From NCBI GenBank assembly GCA_002794705.1, contig PGTK01000010.1, positions 1-64,000 on the forward strand: a stretch of 64,000 bases of DNA, given 5' to 3'. The stretch is from Candidatus Thermofonsia Clade 1 bacterium (GTDB lineage: Bacteria > Chloroflexota > Anaerolineae > Aggregatilineales > UBA2796). Of the stretch, positions 1-8,521 are shown piece by piece; within the stretch, counting starts at the first letter, position 1, and the number at the start of each line of letters is the position of its first letter. Both the position numbers and the translations under genes were made by a program. Under the pieces are notes generated by a model that was not told the origin of the DNA, did not search any database, and saw only the letters and a program-made list of their open reading frames with translations.

Positions 1-46
1 ACGCCGCAAGGCTCAGCGCCAGCACCAAAACTAGAATCGCCTTCAT
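1..46 (-). CDS. Start of an exported protein (partial, runs off the left edge)
   Basis: Only the first 15 codons are inside the window. They read MKAILVLVLALSLAA, which is a positively charged start followed by a hydrophobic core, so this looks like a Sec signal peptide or lipoprotein leader. A good ribosome binding site, AAGGAG, lies 8 bases before the ATG at bases 55-60. The mature protein is outside the window, so no function can be given. Confidence 0.6.
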   Translation of the reverse strand, partial: MKAILVLVLALSLAA

Positions 47-85
47 TGGCTTAGCTCCTTTGTGGGATGCATGACTCATGAAATA

Positions 86-117
86 TTGTAAAGCTGTTTT
101 TTATCTTCAGATATAAT
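86..117 (+). promoter_or_regulatory. Possible promoter upstream of the DUF427 gene
   Basis: A perfect -10 box TATAAT lies at 112-117 in an AT-rich stretch. The best -35 candidate, TTGTAA at 86-91, is 20 bases away, which is too far for a strong sigma-70 promoter. It would give a leader of about 105 bases before the DUF427 gene. Confidence 0.3.
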
Positions 118-227
118 GAACTCGCAAATCTTTGTAAAAACTTTGAAAAAAGTGCTGAATTGAGCGCTTGGCGTTCGGCGCGCAGCGTGCTATGACTCGT
201 CGTAGAGCTGTGGAGAGGAGTCTTGAG

Positions 228-509
228 ATGAAAGCAATCTGGAATGGCGCTGTGATCGCCGAGAGCGATCAGACCGTTGTGGTAGAGGGCAACCACTACT
301 TCCCGCCCGACTCGGTCAAGCGCGAGTACCTGCGGGAGAGCAGTACGCATACTGTCTGTCCGTGGAAAGGCACTGCCAGCTACTACACGCTAGAGGTAAA
401 CGGCAAGACTAATCCTGATGCTGCGTGGTACTACCCCGATCCTAAACCTGCTGCTGCCAATATCAAGGGCTACATCGCCTTTTGGCGCGGCGTGCAGGTG
501 CAAGCCTGA
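228..509 (+). CDS. DUF427 family protein
   Basis: A 93-residue protein that matches the small DUF427 family along its whole length. Typical family features are the early W-N-G segment, the central PPDSVKREYL stretch, CPWKG, an A-W-Y-Y-P-D-P segment and a C-terminal GYIAFWRGV segment. The family is a single beta-rich domain with no settled biochemical role. The ATG at 228 was chosen because GAGAGGAG lies just upstream at 213-220; longer readings upstream lack a ribosome binding site. The methyltransferase gene starts 8 bases after the stop, so the two are probably co-transcribed. Confidence 0.85.
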   Translation: MKAIWNGAVIAESDQTVVVEGNHYFPPDSVKREYLRESSTHTVCPWKGTASYYTLEVNGKTNPDAAWYYPDPKPAAANIKGYIAFWRGVQVQA

Positions 510-517
510 TCGTCGCT

Positions 518-1243
518 ATGGATGAGGCGGCGTGCCGCGCCCTGAACGCGCTCAATCGCGCCTTTTACGCACAGGCTGCCGAAAATTTTGATGAGTCGCG
601 GGGCAGGGCGTGGAACGGTTGGCGGCGGCTCTTGCCCTACCTTGAGACTCTGCCCACGCCGCGTCGAGTCCTTGATGTGGGCTGCGGCAACGGGCGCTTT
701 GGGCGCTTTTTGGCGCGCAACTTGGCTGCGGTGCGCTATCACGGCACGGATAACAACGCCGCACTGCTTGAGTCGGCTCGTGCCGCCTTCGCCAAGATGG
801 GCGTCTTGCCTGAGGCGCGCCTTGAGTTGAGCGATCTGCTCGAAGATCGTCTGCCTGAGGGCGAATACGAGCTGGTAGCACTCTTTGGCGTGCTACATCA
901 CGTGCCGAGCCTAGCGCGCCGCCTCGCCCTGATCCGCGATCTGGCTGAGCGCGTAGTGCAGGGCGGCTTTTTGGTCTTTACCAGCTGGTGTTTCTACGAT
1001 CATGCGCGCTTCCGCGAACGTCTGATCGCTTTGCCGCCCGAATATGGCGCTGAGCGCGGCGATTGGCTGATGGATTGGCGGCGCGGACACGCGGCAAACA
1101 GTCTGTTGCGCTACTGCCATCACGTAGATGAGGCTGAACAGCGCACTTTGGAGGCGGCAAGCGGTCTCAGCCTCGTGGCGACGTTCTACGCCGACGGTCA
1201 TACCGATAACATCAATCGCTACAGCCTGTTGCAACGGCGCTAA
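518..1243 (+). CDS. Class I SAM-dependent methyltransferase (Trm9/ALKBH8-like)
   Basis: A 241-residue methyltransferase. The SAM-binding motif I reads VLDVGCGNGRFGRF near residue 55. The N-terminal pattern LNRAFYAQ followed by W-x-G-W before motif I resembles the Trm9/ALKBH8 tRNA wobble-uridine methyltransferase group. A later ALFGVLHHVPS segment fits motif IV and the post-motif of this class. The substrate is not shown by the sequence; tRNA is only a suggestion from the N-terminus. The ATG at 518 avoids a 28-base overlap with the DUF427 gene that an upstream TTG would need. The stop overlaps the convergent TIR-TPR gene by 4 bases. Confidence 0.75.
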   Translation: MDEAACRALNALNRAFYAQAAENFDESRGRAWNGWRRLLPYLETLPTPRRVLDVGCGNGRFGRFLARNLAAVRYHGTDNNAALLESARAAFAKMGVLPEARLELSDLLEDRLPEGEYELVALFGVLHHVPSLARRLALIRDLAERVVQGGFLVFTSWCFYDHARFRERLIALPPEYGAERGDWLMDWRRGHAANSLLRYCHHVDEAEQRTLEAASGLSLVATFYADGHTDNINRYSLLQRR

Positions 1244-2301
1244 TCATTCGCAAGGGCGCGCAAGCGTGCGATCTCACGGCGCACCTGCTCTGCCTGCGGA
1301 CGATCGGGAAAGCGGCGTAGCAAACGCTCCAAATAGGCAATAGTGGCAGCGATGTTGGCTTCATCAGCGGCTTGGCGCGTATTTAGGTTCAGCGCCATTG
1401 CCTGTGCGTAGTCATGCAGTGCAGCTTCAAAATTATCGCGCTGACTGTGAGCGAGGCTGCGATTGAAGTACGCCTCCGCAAAGTTCGGATTCAAGGCAAT
1501 GGCGGCGCTGTAATCTTCAATAGCGCCATCAAGGTCGCCCAAGTTGAATTTTGCCACGCCGCGATTGAGATAGGCGCGTGAGTTGCGCGGATCAATGCGC
1601 AGCGCTGCCGAGTAACTCTCTAGCGCCTCGGCGTAGTTGCCCTGCTTGGCAAGTGCCATAGCGCGGCTGTGATGCGCCTCTGACGAATTCGGATTCAGAC
1701 GTAGGGCATTTTCACAATCGGCGAGACAGGCGGCTAGGTCGCCATTGACAAAATGCGCAGCGGCGCGCCGTGCGTAAGCCTCAGCAAAATCAGGATAGAT
1801 GCGAATCGCCTCGTCATAGGCGGCTAACTTGCCCGCTAGATCGTAGGGGGGCAGACTGAGCGCACGCTCAAAGCACTCTTGTGCCCGAAGCTGTGTGCGC
1901 TGCTCAGGGCGCAATGGCGGGAGGTCAACAGTCACGCCTAGGCGCTGTGCTACCTCCTGAAGCGCCTCTTCCCAGCGCTCGTAGTCAAGCGGGATCGGCT
2001 CGGCATTGGTCAACAGATTAGCAGCACAGCGGGTCTGTTCAGCGGGGTCAAAGTATTTGGAGAGGAGAGTTATCAAGTGCATGTGGCGTTGCTGTGCATC
2101 CTCTAGCACTTTGCGCATAGCGTCGCCCTGCTCGCAGCAGCGCTCAAGAGTCACGGGAGTCACAATGAACACCATGTGATCGCGCTCAAGGGCGCGCATG
2201 GCGATCATCTGCATCTCAATTAGCTGCAAATATTCTGTCAGAATGCGAGCGGGAACTTCACCAATGCCACGCCGATAGAGGAGAAAGATACGGTTATTCA
2301 T
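1240..2301 (-). CDS. Degenerate TIR-like domain with TPR repeats
   Basis: A 353-residue protein with a TIR-like N-terminus (about residues 1-120) and TPR repeats (about 150-310). The TIR start IFLLYRRG and the later ERCCEQGDAMRKVLE align with its upstream neighbour. About 25 residues covering the BB-loop and alpha-B region are missing. The usual catalytic Glu of TIR NAD hydrolases, in the DW-x-R-x-E segment, is Val here. TPR units show the usual Y-A-R-x-x-A / NP / A-Y-x-N-R-G pattern. It overlaps the stop of the upstream TIR-TPR gene by one base (TGATG), so the two are translationally coupled. Enzymatic activity is unlikely; protein-protein scaffolding is the likeliest role. Confidence 0.75.
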   Translation of the reverse strand: MNNRIFLLYRRGIGEVPARILTEYLQLIEMQMIAMRALERDHMVFIVTPVTLERCCEQGDAMRKVLEDAQQRHMHLITLLSKYFDPAEQTRCAANLLTNAEPIPLDYERWEEALQEVAQRLGVTVDLPPLRPEQRTQLRAQECFERALSLPPYDLAGKLAAYDEAIRIYPDFAEAYARRAAAHFVNGDLAACLADCENALRLNPNSSEAHHSRAMALAKQGNYAEALESYSAALRIDPRNSRAYLNRGVAKFNLGDLDGAIEDYSAAIALNPNFAEAYFNRSLAHSQRDNFEAALHDYAQAMALNLNTRQAADEANIAATIAYLERLLRRFPDRPQAEQVRREIARLRALAND

Positions 2302-3617
2302 CAGCTTCCTGCCTGCAGATCAGATATGTTGCCGCTGCGCATTTGGCGCAAATTTTCGATCATCTCGCGCACCTCAGCGGTTTTTTCATGTTCGGGCATC
2401 AGTTCAAGGAACTTGATCATATCCGCAAGGGTGCCGTCAATATCGCCCCAGTGCGCACGCGCTAACCCGCGATTGTAATATGCCTCCGCCAGTTTGGGAT
2501 CGGCTTCAATGGCTGAGGTCCAATCGGCGACGGCGCGGTGCATATCGCTCTTGGCGCGGATCAAGCCGCGATTGTAGTATGCCTCTGCCAGCTTAGGATT
2601 CAAGCGCAGCGCCTCAGTGTAATCGGCAAGCGCGTTAGCATCATCGCCTTTGGCACTATAGGCGAGTCCGCGCTGGAAGTAGAACATAGCACGTGGCTCA
2701 AACTGAATGGCGATGTTCAGATCGGCAAGCGCTCCCTCATAATCGCCGCGACTGGCATGAGCCAGCGCCCGATGATAGTAAGCGAGAGTTAAGGTCGGAT
2801 TCAAGCGTAGCGCCTCGTTCAGGTCGAGCAGAGCGCTATGCAGGTCGCCCAGCTTAGCAAACAGGATGCCGCGATTGACGTAAGCGACCTCATGCAACGG
2901 ATTCAAGCGGATAGCTGTATCGAAGTCATCCATTGCGCCGTGCAGATCATCGAGAATCTCGCGGTTCGCGCCGCGCCGTGCGTAGGCAGAGGCAAACTCA
3001 GGGTAATGGGCTAGGGCGGCTGTGTAGTCTTCAATGCGGCTCTGCCAATCGCCTTGTGGACGCGTGAAAGCGCGCTCAAAGTGCTTTTGAGCGGCGATTT
3101 GAGCGGAGTCAACAGGCGGCAAAGCGGCAAGGCGTGCTTGCCATTCTGCCAGCAGTCGCGGATCGCTCTCAGGCGCAGGGCGCACGGGACGCGGCTTCAG
3201 GTGCGTCAAGCGCAAGCGCGTCATATCAGCGGGGAGGCTTTCATAGGTGATGGGAAAGGCGATTGCGCCTGCCAATAGACTGCCGAGCATTTTTACGGCT
3301 TGTGCAAACGGAAATTCCGACGGATGCAGCACAATCATCTGCGTGTGCGCCTGTTGCGCGGCTTCCAGCTGATAGCGCAGCCAGTCGCCCGTCTCGATGC
3401 AGCGCTCAAGGCTGCCGTGCGTAGCGATCAGCAGGCAGTAGGGACGCGCCGCGATCTGAGCGCTGATCAGCGCTTTTGTCCGCTCGTCCAGCACGCTATC
3501 CAAGTCCATAAAGACATCCAAATCGGCGGCGCGCAGCGCATGGTAAATAGCGCGGGCAGGAATGGCGGCAATATCGCGGCGGTAGGTCAGATACACGGCA
3601 TGGGTCGTGTTGCTCAT
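2301..3617 (-). CDS. TIR domain protein with TPR repeats
   Basis: A 438-residue protein with an N-terminal TIR domain (about 1-135) and about seven TPR repeats (about 175-425). TIR features include VYLTYRRD, the FMDLDSV box 2 region and GDWLRYQLEAA. In catalytic TIRs the last segment carries the nucleotide-hydrolase Glu (as in DWVxxE of SARM1); here that position appears to be Gln. The protein is therefore probably not an NADase, although its fold is better preserved than in the downstream copy. TPRs carry regular NP and YYNRGL/AYYHRAL motifs. It is the first gene of a two-gene unit; the ATG at 3617 has only a weak GAGAG site. Confidence 0.8.
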   Translation of the reverse strand: MSNTTHAVYLTYRRDIAAIPARAIYHALRAADLDVFMDLDSVLDERTKALISAQIAARPYCLLIATHGSLERCIETGDWLRYQLEAAQQAHTQMIVLHPSEFPFAQAVKMLGSLLAGAIAFPITYESLPADMTRLRLTHLKPRPVRPAPESDPRLLAEWQARLAALPPVDSAQIAAQKHFERAFTRPQGDWQSRIEDYTAALAHYPEFASAYARRGANREILDDLHGAMDDFDTAIRLNPLHEVAYVNRGILFAKLGDLHSALLDLNEALRLNPTLTLAYYHRALAHASRGDYEGALADLNIAIQFEPRAMFYFQRGLAYSAKGDDANALADYTEALRLNPKLAEAYYNRGLIRAKSDMHRAVADWTSAIEADPKLAEAYYNRGLARAHWGDIDGTLADMIKFLELMPEHEKTAEVREMIENLRQMRSGNISDLQAGS

Positions 3618-3697
3618 GGGCGTCTCTCATCACCTGCTGAAGGTACACACAGCATTGTAACCCAATTCTGGCGGATTGACTCAGTGGGCTTGCTCTG

Positions 3698-3726
3698 TTG
3701 GACATTCTCATGTGGCGCGGTATACT
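3698..3726 (+). promoter_or_regulatory. Promoter for the bactofilin gene
   Basis: TTGGAC at 3698-3703 and TATACT at 3721-3726 are separated by 17 bases, which fits a housekeeping sigma-70-type promoter. Transcription would start near 3733, about 105 bases before the bactofilin start codon. Confidence 0.65.
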
Positions 3727-3839
3727 GATCGGGGCAAGCGGCGCGTACCGCTGCCCTACCCGTTGGATAGAGTGAGAGCGATGCACGCCGTATGGCTGAG
3801 ACAGCAAAAACCGATCGCGTTGTGTGGGAGAGCTATGTG

Positions 3840-4418
3840 ATGTTCGGAGGACGTAAACCATCTACGCCGCAGCCCAGCGGCACGCCAACACCGCCCAATC
3901 CGCCGCCTGCGCCCACTGCGCCACCAACTGCTGTCACGCCGCCTACGCGCCAAGCCGTCGGCTTTGAGACCGTGCTAGGTGCCAACACTGCCTTCAAGGG
4001 CGAGATCAGGAGTCGCGCTAACGTGCGTATTGACGGGCAGTTCGAAGGCGACGTGCAAGTAGATGGCAACCTGCTCATCGGCGAGACGGCTCGCGTCCAT
4101 GCCAATGTGCAGGCGAAGAGCGAAATTCGCATTTCAGGCGCCGTGCGGGGCGATGTCAGCGGCTACAAAGTCCATCTCTCGCGCACAGGGCGAGTCTGGG
4201 GCGATATCACCACCAATTTTCTGGTGACCGAAGAAGGCGCCTTCATCGAGGGCAAGATCAACATGATCAATCATCCCGCCTTGGCGCAAGGCTTCAGCGG
4301 GACGGCGTTGCCCTCGCCTGAGGCAAGTGTATCAGCGCCGGAGCGCGATGACGTCGCTCGGAATGACGCAGTTGAGGCTGAGCTGATGGATGACGACCGC
4401 CCCAGCCGCGATGATTAG
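3840..4418 (+). CDS. Bactofilin family polymer-forming protein
   Basis: A 192-residue bactofilin. After a proline-rich, disordered N-terminus (about residues 5-40) comes the beta-helix core: FETVLGANTAFKGEI, then VRIDGQFEGDV, GNLLIGETARV, SEIRISGAVRGDV and FVTEEGAFIEGKI-like rungs. Bactofilins form nucleotide-independent filaments near the membrane and help cell shape and wall synthesis. The acidic tail after residue 160 is disordered. The ATG at 3840 follows GGGAG at 3826-3830; an in-frame ATG at 3792 lacks such a site. Its stop codon overlaps the convergent gene by 4 bases. Confidence 0.9.
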   Translation: MFGGRKPSTPQPSGTPTPPNPPPAPTAPPTAVTPPTRQAVGFETVLGANTAFKGEIRSRANVRIDGQFEGDVQVDGNLLIGETARVHANVQAKSEIRISGAVRGDVSGYKVHLSRTGRVWGDITTNFLVTEEGAFIEGKINMINHPALAQGFSGTALPSPEASVSAPERDDVARNDAVEAELMDDDRPSRDD

Positions 4419-4981
4419 CGATTCGGCGGCGCCGTAGGCGGGATGCACCAGCTTGCGGCGCACAACGGCGTGATATCGCCATCGTACTCTTGGAAGCCCA
4501 CCAGACTTTCAAACTCTTCGCGGCTGAGCGTGGTGAAAGTGTAATCCACAAACACGCTGAAATTCTCGCCTTTCACAAACATCATCCGTGAGCTGGGCAG
4601 GCTGTTGCGCGCCATAGCGCGGAACAGCGTACCACGCGGCATTGTGCCGACATAGCGCCGTGCGGCAAGGTCTAAGAAAGCGTAGGCATTCTCAGAGCGC
4701 CCTTCGACGATCTCAGCGTCTTCTTCAGCGAAGATCACGCGCTCAAGGTAGAGGTTCATCTCGCGCTCTAGGGCTTGGCAGTAGTTCAGATCAGTCGGTC
4801 GGGCAACGGGTCTAAATGAGACATCGGTCTGCAGATAGTCGCCTTGAATCAAGCGATACAGGTTTGCCAGTGTGCGTCCGCATTTTTCAGCAGGGTTCTC
4901 TTGCGCCCAGACTTGCCCCAGTGCGCTCCATACAATCATCATCAGCAGGGCTAGAGCGCCCAGCTGCTTCCATTTCCGCAT
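4415..4981 (-). CDS. Exported protein of unknown function
   Basis: A 188-residue protein with a clear signal peptide: MRKWKQ, then a hydrophobic stretch ending in VWAQ, so cleavage is likely after residue 26. The mature part holds four cysteines (CGRT, YCQAL, and a C-x4-C pair near the end), which could form two disulfides outside the membrane. I recognise no family. The ATG is preceded by GAGGGA with 6-7 bases spacing. It converges on the bactofilin gene, and the two stop codons overlap. Confidence 0.7.
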   Translation of the reverse strand: MRKWKQLGALALLMMIVWSALGQVWAQENPAEKCGRTLANLYRLIQGDYLQTDVSFRPVARPTDLNYCQALEREMNLYLERVIFAEEDAEIVEGRSENAYAFLDLAARRYVGTMPRGTLFRAMARNSLPSSRMMFVKGENFSVFVDYTFTTLSREEFESLVGFQEYDGDITPLCAASWCIPPTAPPNR

Positions 4982-5067
4982 AGAAAGTCCCTCACAGGCT
5001 CTCTCACCTTCGAGCTGAGATTATAAAATGGCGCTGCTGTGAATGTAATCACAATTTCTTTGCAGCT

Positions 5068-5643
5068 TCAGCGCTTGCCCATGCCTAGCCACTCAAAGTA
5101 CAGGTCGTTTTGGATGCCGATGCGCGCTAAGGCTCTGCCCACAGTGTGATTGATGATGTCGTCAATTGTCTTGGGCGCATTGTAGAAGGCAGGCACAGGC
5201 GGCATGATGATCGCACCGTTTTCAGCGGCTTGCACACACAAGCGCAGGTGCCCGATGTGCAATGGAGTCTCGCGCAGCAACAGCAGCAAGGGACGCCCTT
5301 CCTTCAGCTGGACATCGGCAGCGCGTGCTAACAGATCGGCATTGTAGCTGGTGGCGACTGCTGAGAGCATTTTGATGCTGCACGGCGCGACGATCATCCC
5401 ACGGGTCTGGAAGCTGCCGCTGGCAATGCTGGCGCCAATATCCTCAGGTTTGTAGACTACATCTGCCAGCGCCTCTACCTGACGGACTGTCCAAGCCGTC
5501 TCTTGGACAATTGTAGCCCGCGCCGAAGGGCTGATGATCAGGTGAGTCTCGATGGCGTCGCTTTGGGCAAGCACCTCCAACAGGCGAATGCCGTAGATCG
5601 CGCCGCTGGCGCCGGAGATAGCCACGATCAAGCGCTCAGGCAT
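5068..5643 (-). CDS. ubiX: UbiX/Pad flavin prenyltransferase
   Basis: A 191-residue enzyme of the UbiX/PAD1 family. It attaches a dimethylallyl group to FMN to make prenylated FMN, the cofactor of UbiD-type decarboxylases. The N-terminal SGASGAIYGIRLLE loop, the IVAPCSIKMLSAVA segment and the PLLLLLRETPLH and GAIIMPPVPAFYN motifs all match. The start at 5643 gives the usual family length and has GAGAGAGA upstream; a longer reading adds an unconserved MYHVQRETRA tail. No ubiD lies in the window, so its partner must be elsewhere. It is divergent from the GH13 gene with a very short shared upstream region. Confidence 0.93.
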   Translation of the reverse strand: MPERLIVAISGASGAIYGIRLLEVLAQSDAIETHLIISPSARATIVQETAWTVRQVEALADVVYKPEDIGASIASGSFQTRGMIVAPCSIKMLSAVATSYNADLLARAADVQLKEGRPLLLLLRETPLHIGHLRLCVQAAENGAIIMPPVPAFYNAPKTIDDIINHTVGRALARIGIQNDLYFEWLGMGKR

Positions 5644-5723
5644 GGCGCGTGTCTCTCTCTGGACGTGGTACAATGGCGACCAAGCGATTTTTCAAGAGTC
5701 CTTGTGGCAAAGCGAGCGATTTC

Positions 5724-7346
5724 ATGTTCAACGCACCCGATCAATTATGGTGGCAACAGGCTGTCATTTACCAAGTCTATCCGCGCAGCTTTCAAGATAC
5801 CAATGGCGACGGAATCGGCGACCTTGAAGGCGTGCTACGCCGCCTTGACTATCTCAGTGAGACGCTCAGTGTGGATGCGATCTGGCTCTCGCCCTTTTAT
5901 CCCTCGCCTGATGCTGACTTCGGCTATGATATCACGGATTTCAAGGCGGTTGACCCGCGGCTCGGCACGCTGGAGACCTTTGATAGGCTGCTAAGCGAGA
6001 TTCATGCGCGCCGTATGCGCCTGATCGTAGATTTGGTGGTCACTTATACCTCCGATCAGCACCCTTGGTTCGTGGAGGCGCGCCGCTCCCGCCAGAGCGC
6101 CAAACGCGACTGGTTCCTGTGGGCAGACCCCAAGCCTGATGGCGCTCCGCCCAATAACTGGCTGAGCGCCTTTGGCGGCAGCGGCTGGGAATGGGACGCT
6201 CAAACGGGACAATATTACTATCATTCTTTCACCAAGCATCAGCCCGACTTGAACTGGCGTAATCTTGAGGTGCGCGAGGCAATGCTGGACGTGGCGCGCT
6301 TCTGGCTGGAGCGCGGCGTAGACGGTTTCCGTGTGGATGCCGCCCACTGGATTCTCAAAGACCCCGATCTACGCGATAATCCGCCCAATACAGCGCCGCG
6401 CTCGATCCTAGCGCGCTCAATGGGCGAATACGACTCTCAGCTGCATCTCTACGATAAGGGACATCCCGATTGTCATGAGGTTTTCCGCGCCTATCGCCGC
6501 CTGATCGACTCATATAGCACGCCTGAGCAGCCGCGCTTTGCCATCGGCGAGATTCACATCTTCGATTGGCAGGAATGGGCAAAGTACTACGGCGCGCAGC
6601 TAGATGAGCTGCATATGCCTTTTAACTTTGCGCTCGTGGGCGCGCCGTGGCAGCCTGAGGTGGTGCGGAGCGTGGTGGAGGGCTTGGAAGGCGCTTTGCC
6701 GCGTGGCGCATGGGGCAATTATGTGCTGGGCAACCATGATGAGGCACGCCTTACCAGTCGAGTAGGCGAAGCGCAGGCGCGTGTGGCGACCCTGCTCTTG
6801 CTCACATTGCGCGGCACGCCGACTTTGTACTACGGCGATGAAATCGGTATGGTCAACGGCGTCTTGACGCCTGAACAAATCCGCGACCCGTGGGGCAAGC
6901 ACGATCCGACGCTTGGGCGCGATCCTGCACGCACGCCAATGCAGTGGGATGACTCGCCCAATGCGGGCTTTTGTCCAGAGGATGTGACGCCGTGGTTGCC
7001 TGTCAACCCTGACTACCTAACGCGCAACGTAGCCTCACAGTCGGCAGAGCCACGCTCAATGCTCAACTTCGTGCGCCACTTGCTACGTCTGCGCCAAAAC
7101 AGTCGGACGCTCCAACAAGGCGCCTATCGGACGCTAGAGGGTGCGCCGCAGGGCTGCTATGCCTACTATCGCAGCACGGAGTCGGAGCGGCTTGTGGTGG
7201 CGCTCAACTTCACGGATCAGGCGCGCACGTTGCGCCTGCCAAGCGGCGGACGCATCCTGATCTCAACGCACATGGATCGCAACGAACGGACGGAGCGCGA
7301 TCTGGCGTTGCGCGCCAATGAAGGCTGTCTGATCGCGCTAGGCTAG
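5724..7346 (+). CDS. GH13 alpha-glucosidase-like enzyme with altered motif I
   Basis: A 540-residue glycoside hydrolase of family 13 (oligo-1,6-glucosidase/trehalose synthase-like group). It starts WWQQAVIYQVYPRSF, the usual N-terminus of the (beta/alpha)8 barrel. Catalytic residues are present: nucleophile Asp205 in DGFRVDAAH, acid/base Glu276 in IGEIHIF and Asp339 in GNHDEARL. Motif I is odd: Asp103 is followed by LVVTYTSD where family members have LVPNHTSD, so the conserved Asn-His pair is Thr107-Tyr108. A paralogue at 12229-13851 keeps the normal motif. The ATG at 5724 was chosen because it matches the paralogue's start; an in-frame ATG at 5673 is possible. Substrate cannot be stated. Confidence 0.85.
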   Translation: MFNAPDQLWWQQAVIYQVYPRSFQDTNGDGIGDLEGVLRRLDYLSETLSVDAIWLSPFYPSPDADFGYDITDFKAVDPRLGTLETFDRLLSEIHARRMRLIVDLVVTYTSDQHPWFVEARRSRQSAKRDWFLWADPKPDGAPPNNWLSAFGGSGWEWDAQTGQYYYHSFTKHQPDLNWRNLEVREAMLDVARFWLERGVDGFRVDAAHWILKDPDLRDNPPNTAPRSILARSMGEYDSQLHLYDKGHPDCHEVFRAYRRLIDSYSTPEQPRFAIGEIHIFDWQEWAKYYGAQLDELHMPFNFALVGAPWQPEVVRSVVEGLEGALPRGAWGNYVLGNHDEARLTSRVGEAQARVATLLLLTLRGTPTLYYGDEIGMVNGVLTPEQIRDPWGKHDPTLGRDPARTPMQWDDSPNAGFCPEDVTPWLPVNPDYLTRNVASQSAEPRSMLNFVRHLLRLRQNSRTLQQGAYRTLEGAPQGCYAYYRSTESERLVVALNFTDQARTLRLPSGGRILISTHMDRNERTERDLALRANEGCLIALG

Positions 7347-8248
7347 TGCCGTGCCTCCCATTCGCGCATGATGTTCGTCAAGTACTCGCGCACGTCGGGA
7401 TCGATCACCTCAGCGATGCTATCGTAGAAGTGACCGTCTACCTCAATGCGCACGCCGTGATCGGGCGCCGGGCGGATGTGGATGCTGCGCGTGGAGAACG
7501 GTGAGTTGAGCAGGCGCGCTTGCAAGAATTCTTCAATTTGATCGGCAATGCCGCCGCTCGGCTCTGGCTCAGCGGGCTTGGGCTTGCCAAACAGACCGCG
7601 CTTAGGCGGCTCAGGGCTGGGCGCACTGAGCGGCGGCGCACTCGGCGTAGAGAGCGGCTTGGGCGGCGCAACAGGCGCTGCGATCATGGCGCTGAGCGTC
7701 CGCACCACTGCCTCAAAGCGGCGCTTTTGGTCAGGATTGCCGATAGCAGCGGCATGACGGTAGTACTTATCGCCAATTTGGATGATCAGGCTGCCGTCGC
7801 TGATATCGCGCCAAATGCGCATGACTTCAACGGCATCCTCAGGCAGGCTGACAGGCTCATTCTCAAGCATTTCAGAGATAGGCATCCTTTCTTCGGGAGT
7901 CACAGCTACGGGCAGTGTGATAGGTAACTCAGGCGCAGGCGCGCTGCTGAGAGTCTCAAGGCGTTTGGGCGGCGTCGCCCTGCCGATAAGCAGGTCGAGG
8001 TCAGGCTCTGGCAGGCGCGAGACCTGCAAAAAGCGCCCCAAGCGCGAGAGCGCAGGCGCAGCAGTGCGCAGCGCAGGCTGTGTGCTCTGCATTTGACTGA
8101 GCGCCCTGCGGCGACGTTCAGCGGCGCGCCGAAAGATGATCACCATCATGAACACATACAAGCCGCCCAAAAACACAATCGAGAGCGGCAGCCACGCTGC
8201 TTGCGAAAAAAGCTGCGAGAAAAAGTCCAGTTCATTCGAGCCAGTCAC
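7343..8248 (-). CDS. Single-pass membrane protein of unknown function
   Basis: A protein of about 301 residues with one transmembrane segment near the N-terminus (PLSIVFLGGLYVFMMVIIF), followed by a basic RRAAERRRR stop-transfer patch, so the rest is probably cytoplasmic. Two short domains, around DKYYRHAAAIGNPDQ and at the C-terminus around GHFYDSIAEVIDPD, look alike (Y-x-x-I/A-x-x-I-x-x-P-D) and are separated by a proline-rich linker. I recognise no named family. A GTG start at 8248 is proposed because AGGAGG lies upstream at 8261-8266; a TTG at 8353 extends the frame but adds unlikely sequence. Confidence 0.6.
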   Translation of the reverse strand: MTGSNELDFFSQLFSQAAWLPLSIVFLGGLYVFMMVIIFRRAAERRRRALSQMQSTQPALRTAAPALSRLGRFLQVSRLPEPDLDLLIGRATPPKRLETLSSAPAPELPITLPVAVTPEERMPISEMLENEPVSLPEDAVEVMRIWRDISDGSLIIQIGDKYYRHAAAIGNPDQKRRFEAVVRTLSAMIAAPVAPPKPLSTPSAPPLSAPSPEPPKRGLFGKPKPAEPEPSGGIADQIEEFLQARLLNSPFSTRSIHIRPAPDHGVRIEVDGHFYDSIAEVIDPDVREYLTNIMREWEARH

Positions 8249-8383
8249 GACGTCGTGATCCCTCCTGCCTGAATGGGCGTTTAGGGCAATTATAGCAGCT
8301 TGGGCAACTGGCTCACGTTCCGAATGCGTTCGATCAGGCTCAACTAGGCGCAAACGCGACGCTCAAGCGCCTTTTTTCATACC

Positions 8384-8416
8384 TTAACACACAGATTGCT
8401 GATCGCTGTGTATAAT
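8384..8416 (+). promoter_or_regulatory. Possible promoter for the exported protein at 8522
   Basis: A perfect -10 TATAAT at 8411-8416 is preceded by TGTG, close to an extended -10. TTAACA at 8384-8389 is a poor -35 at 21 bases. Leader length would be about 100 bases. Confidence 0.4.
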
Positions 8417-8521
8417 GTCGAGCGGTTATCAGGCACGGCTTTCTATCGATATCCCATTGTTGATGCCAAAGCACTACTCACGTCGATGCAAAGCCCTCTC
8501 ACTTTTCGGGAGGCTTTTGTG

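Noticed and set aside
1240..3617. TIR-TPR pair as an active Thoeris-like defence system
   Set aside because: No ThsA-like SIR2/SLOG effector is nearby, and the catalytic Glu seems lost in both.
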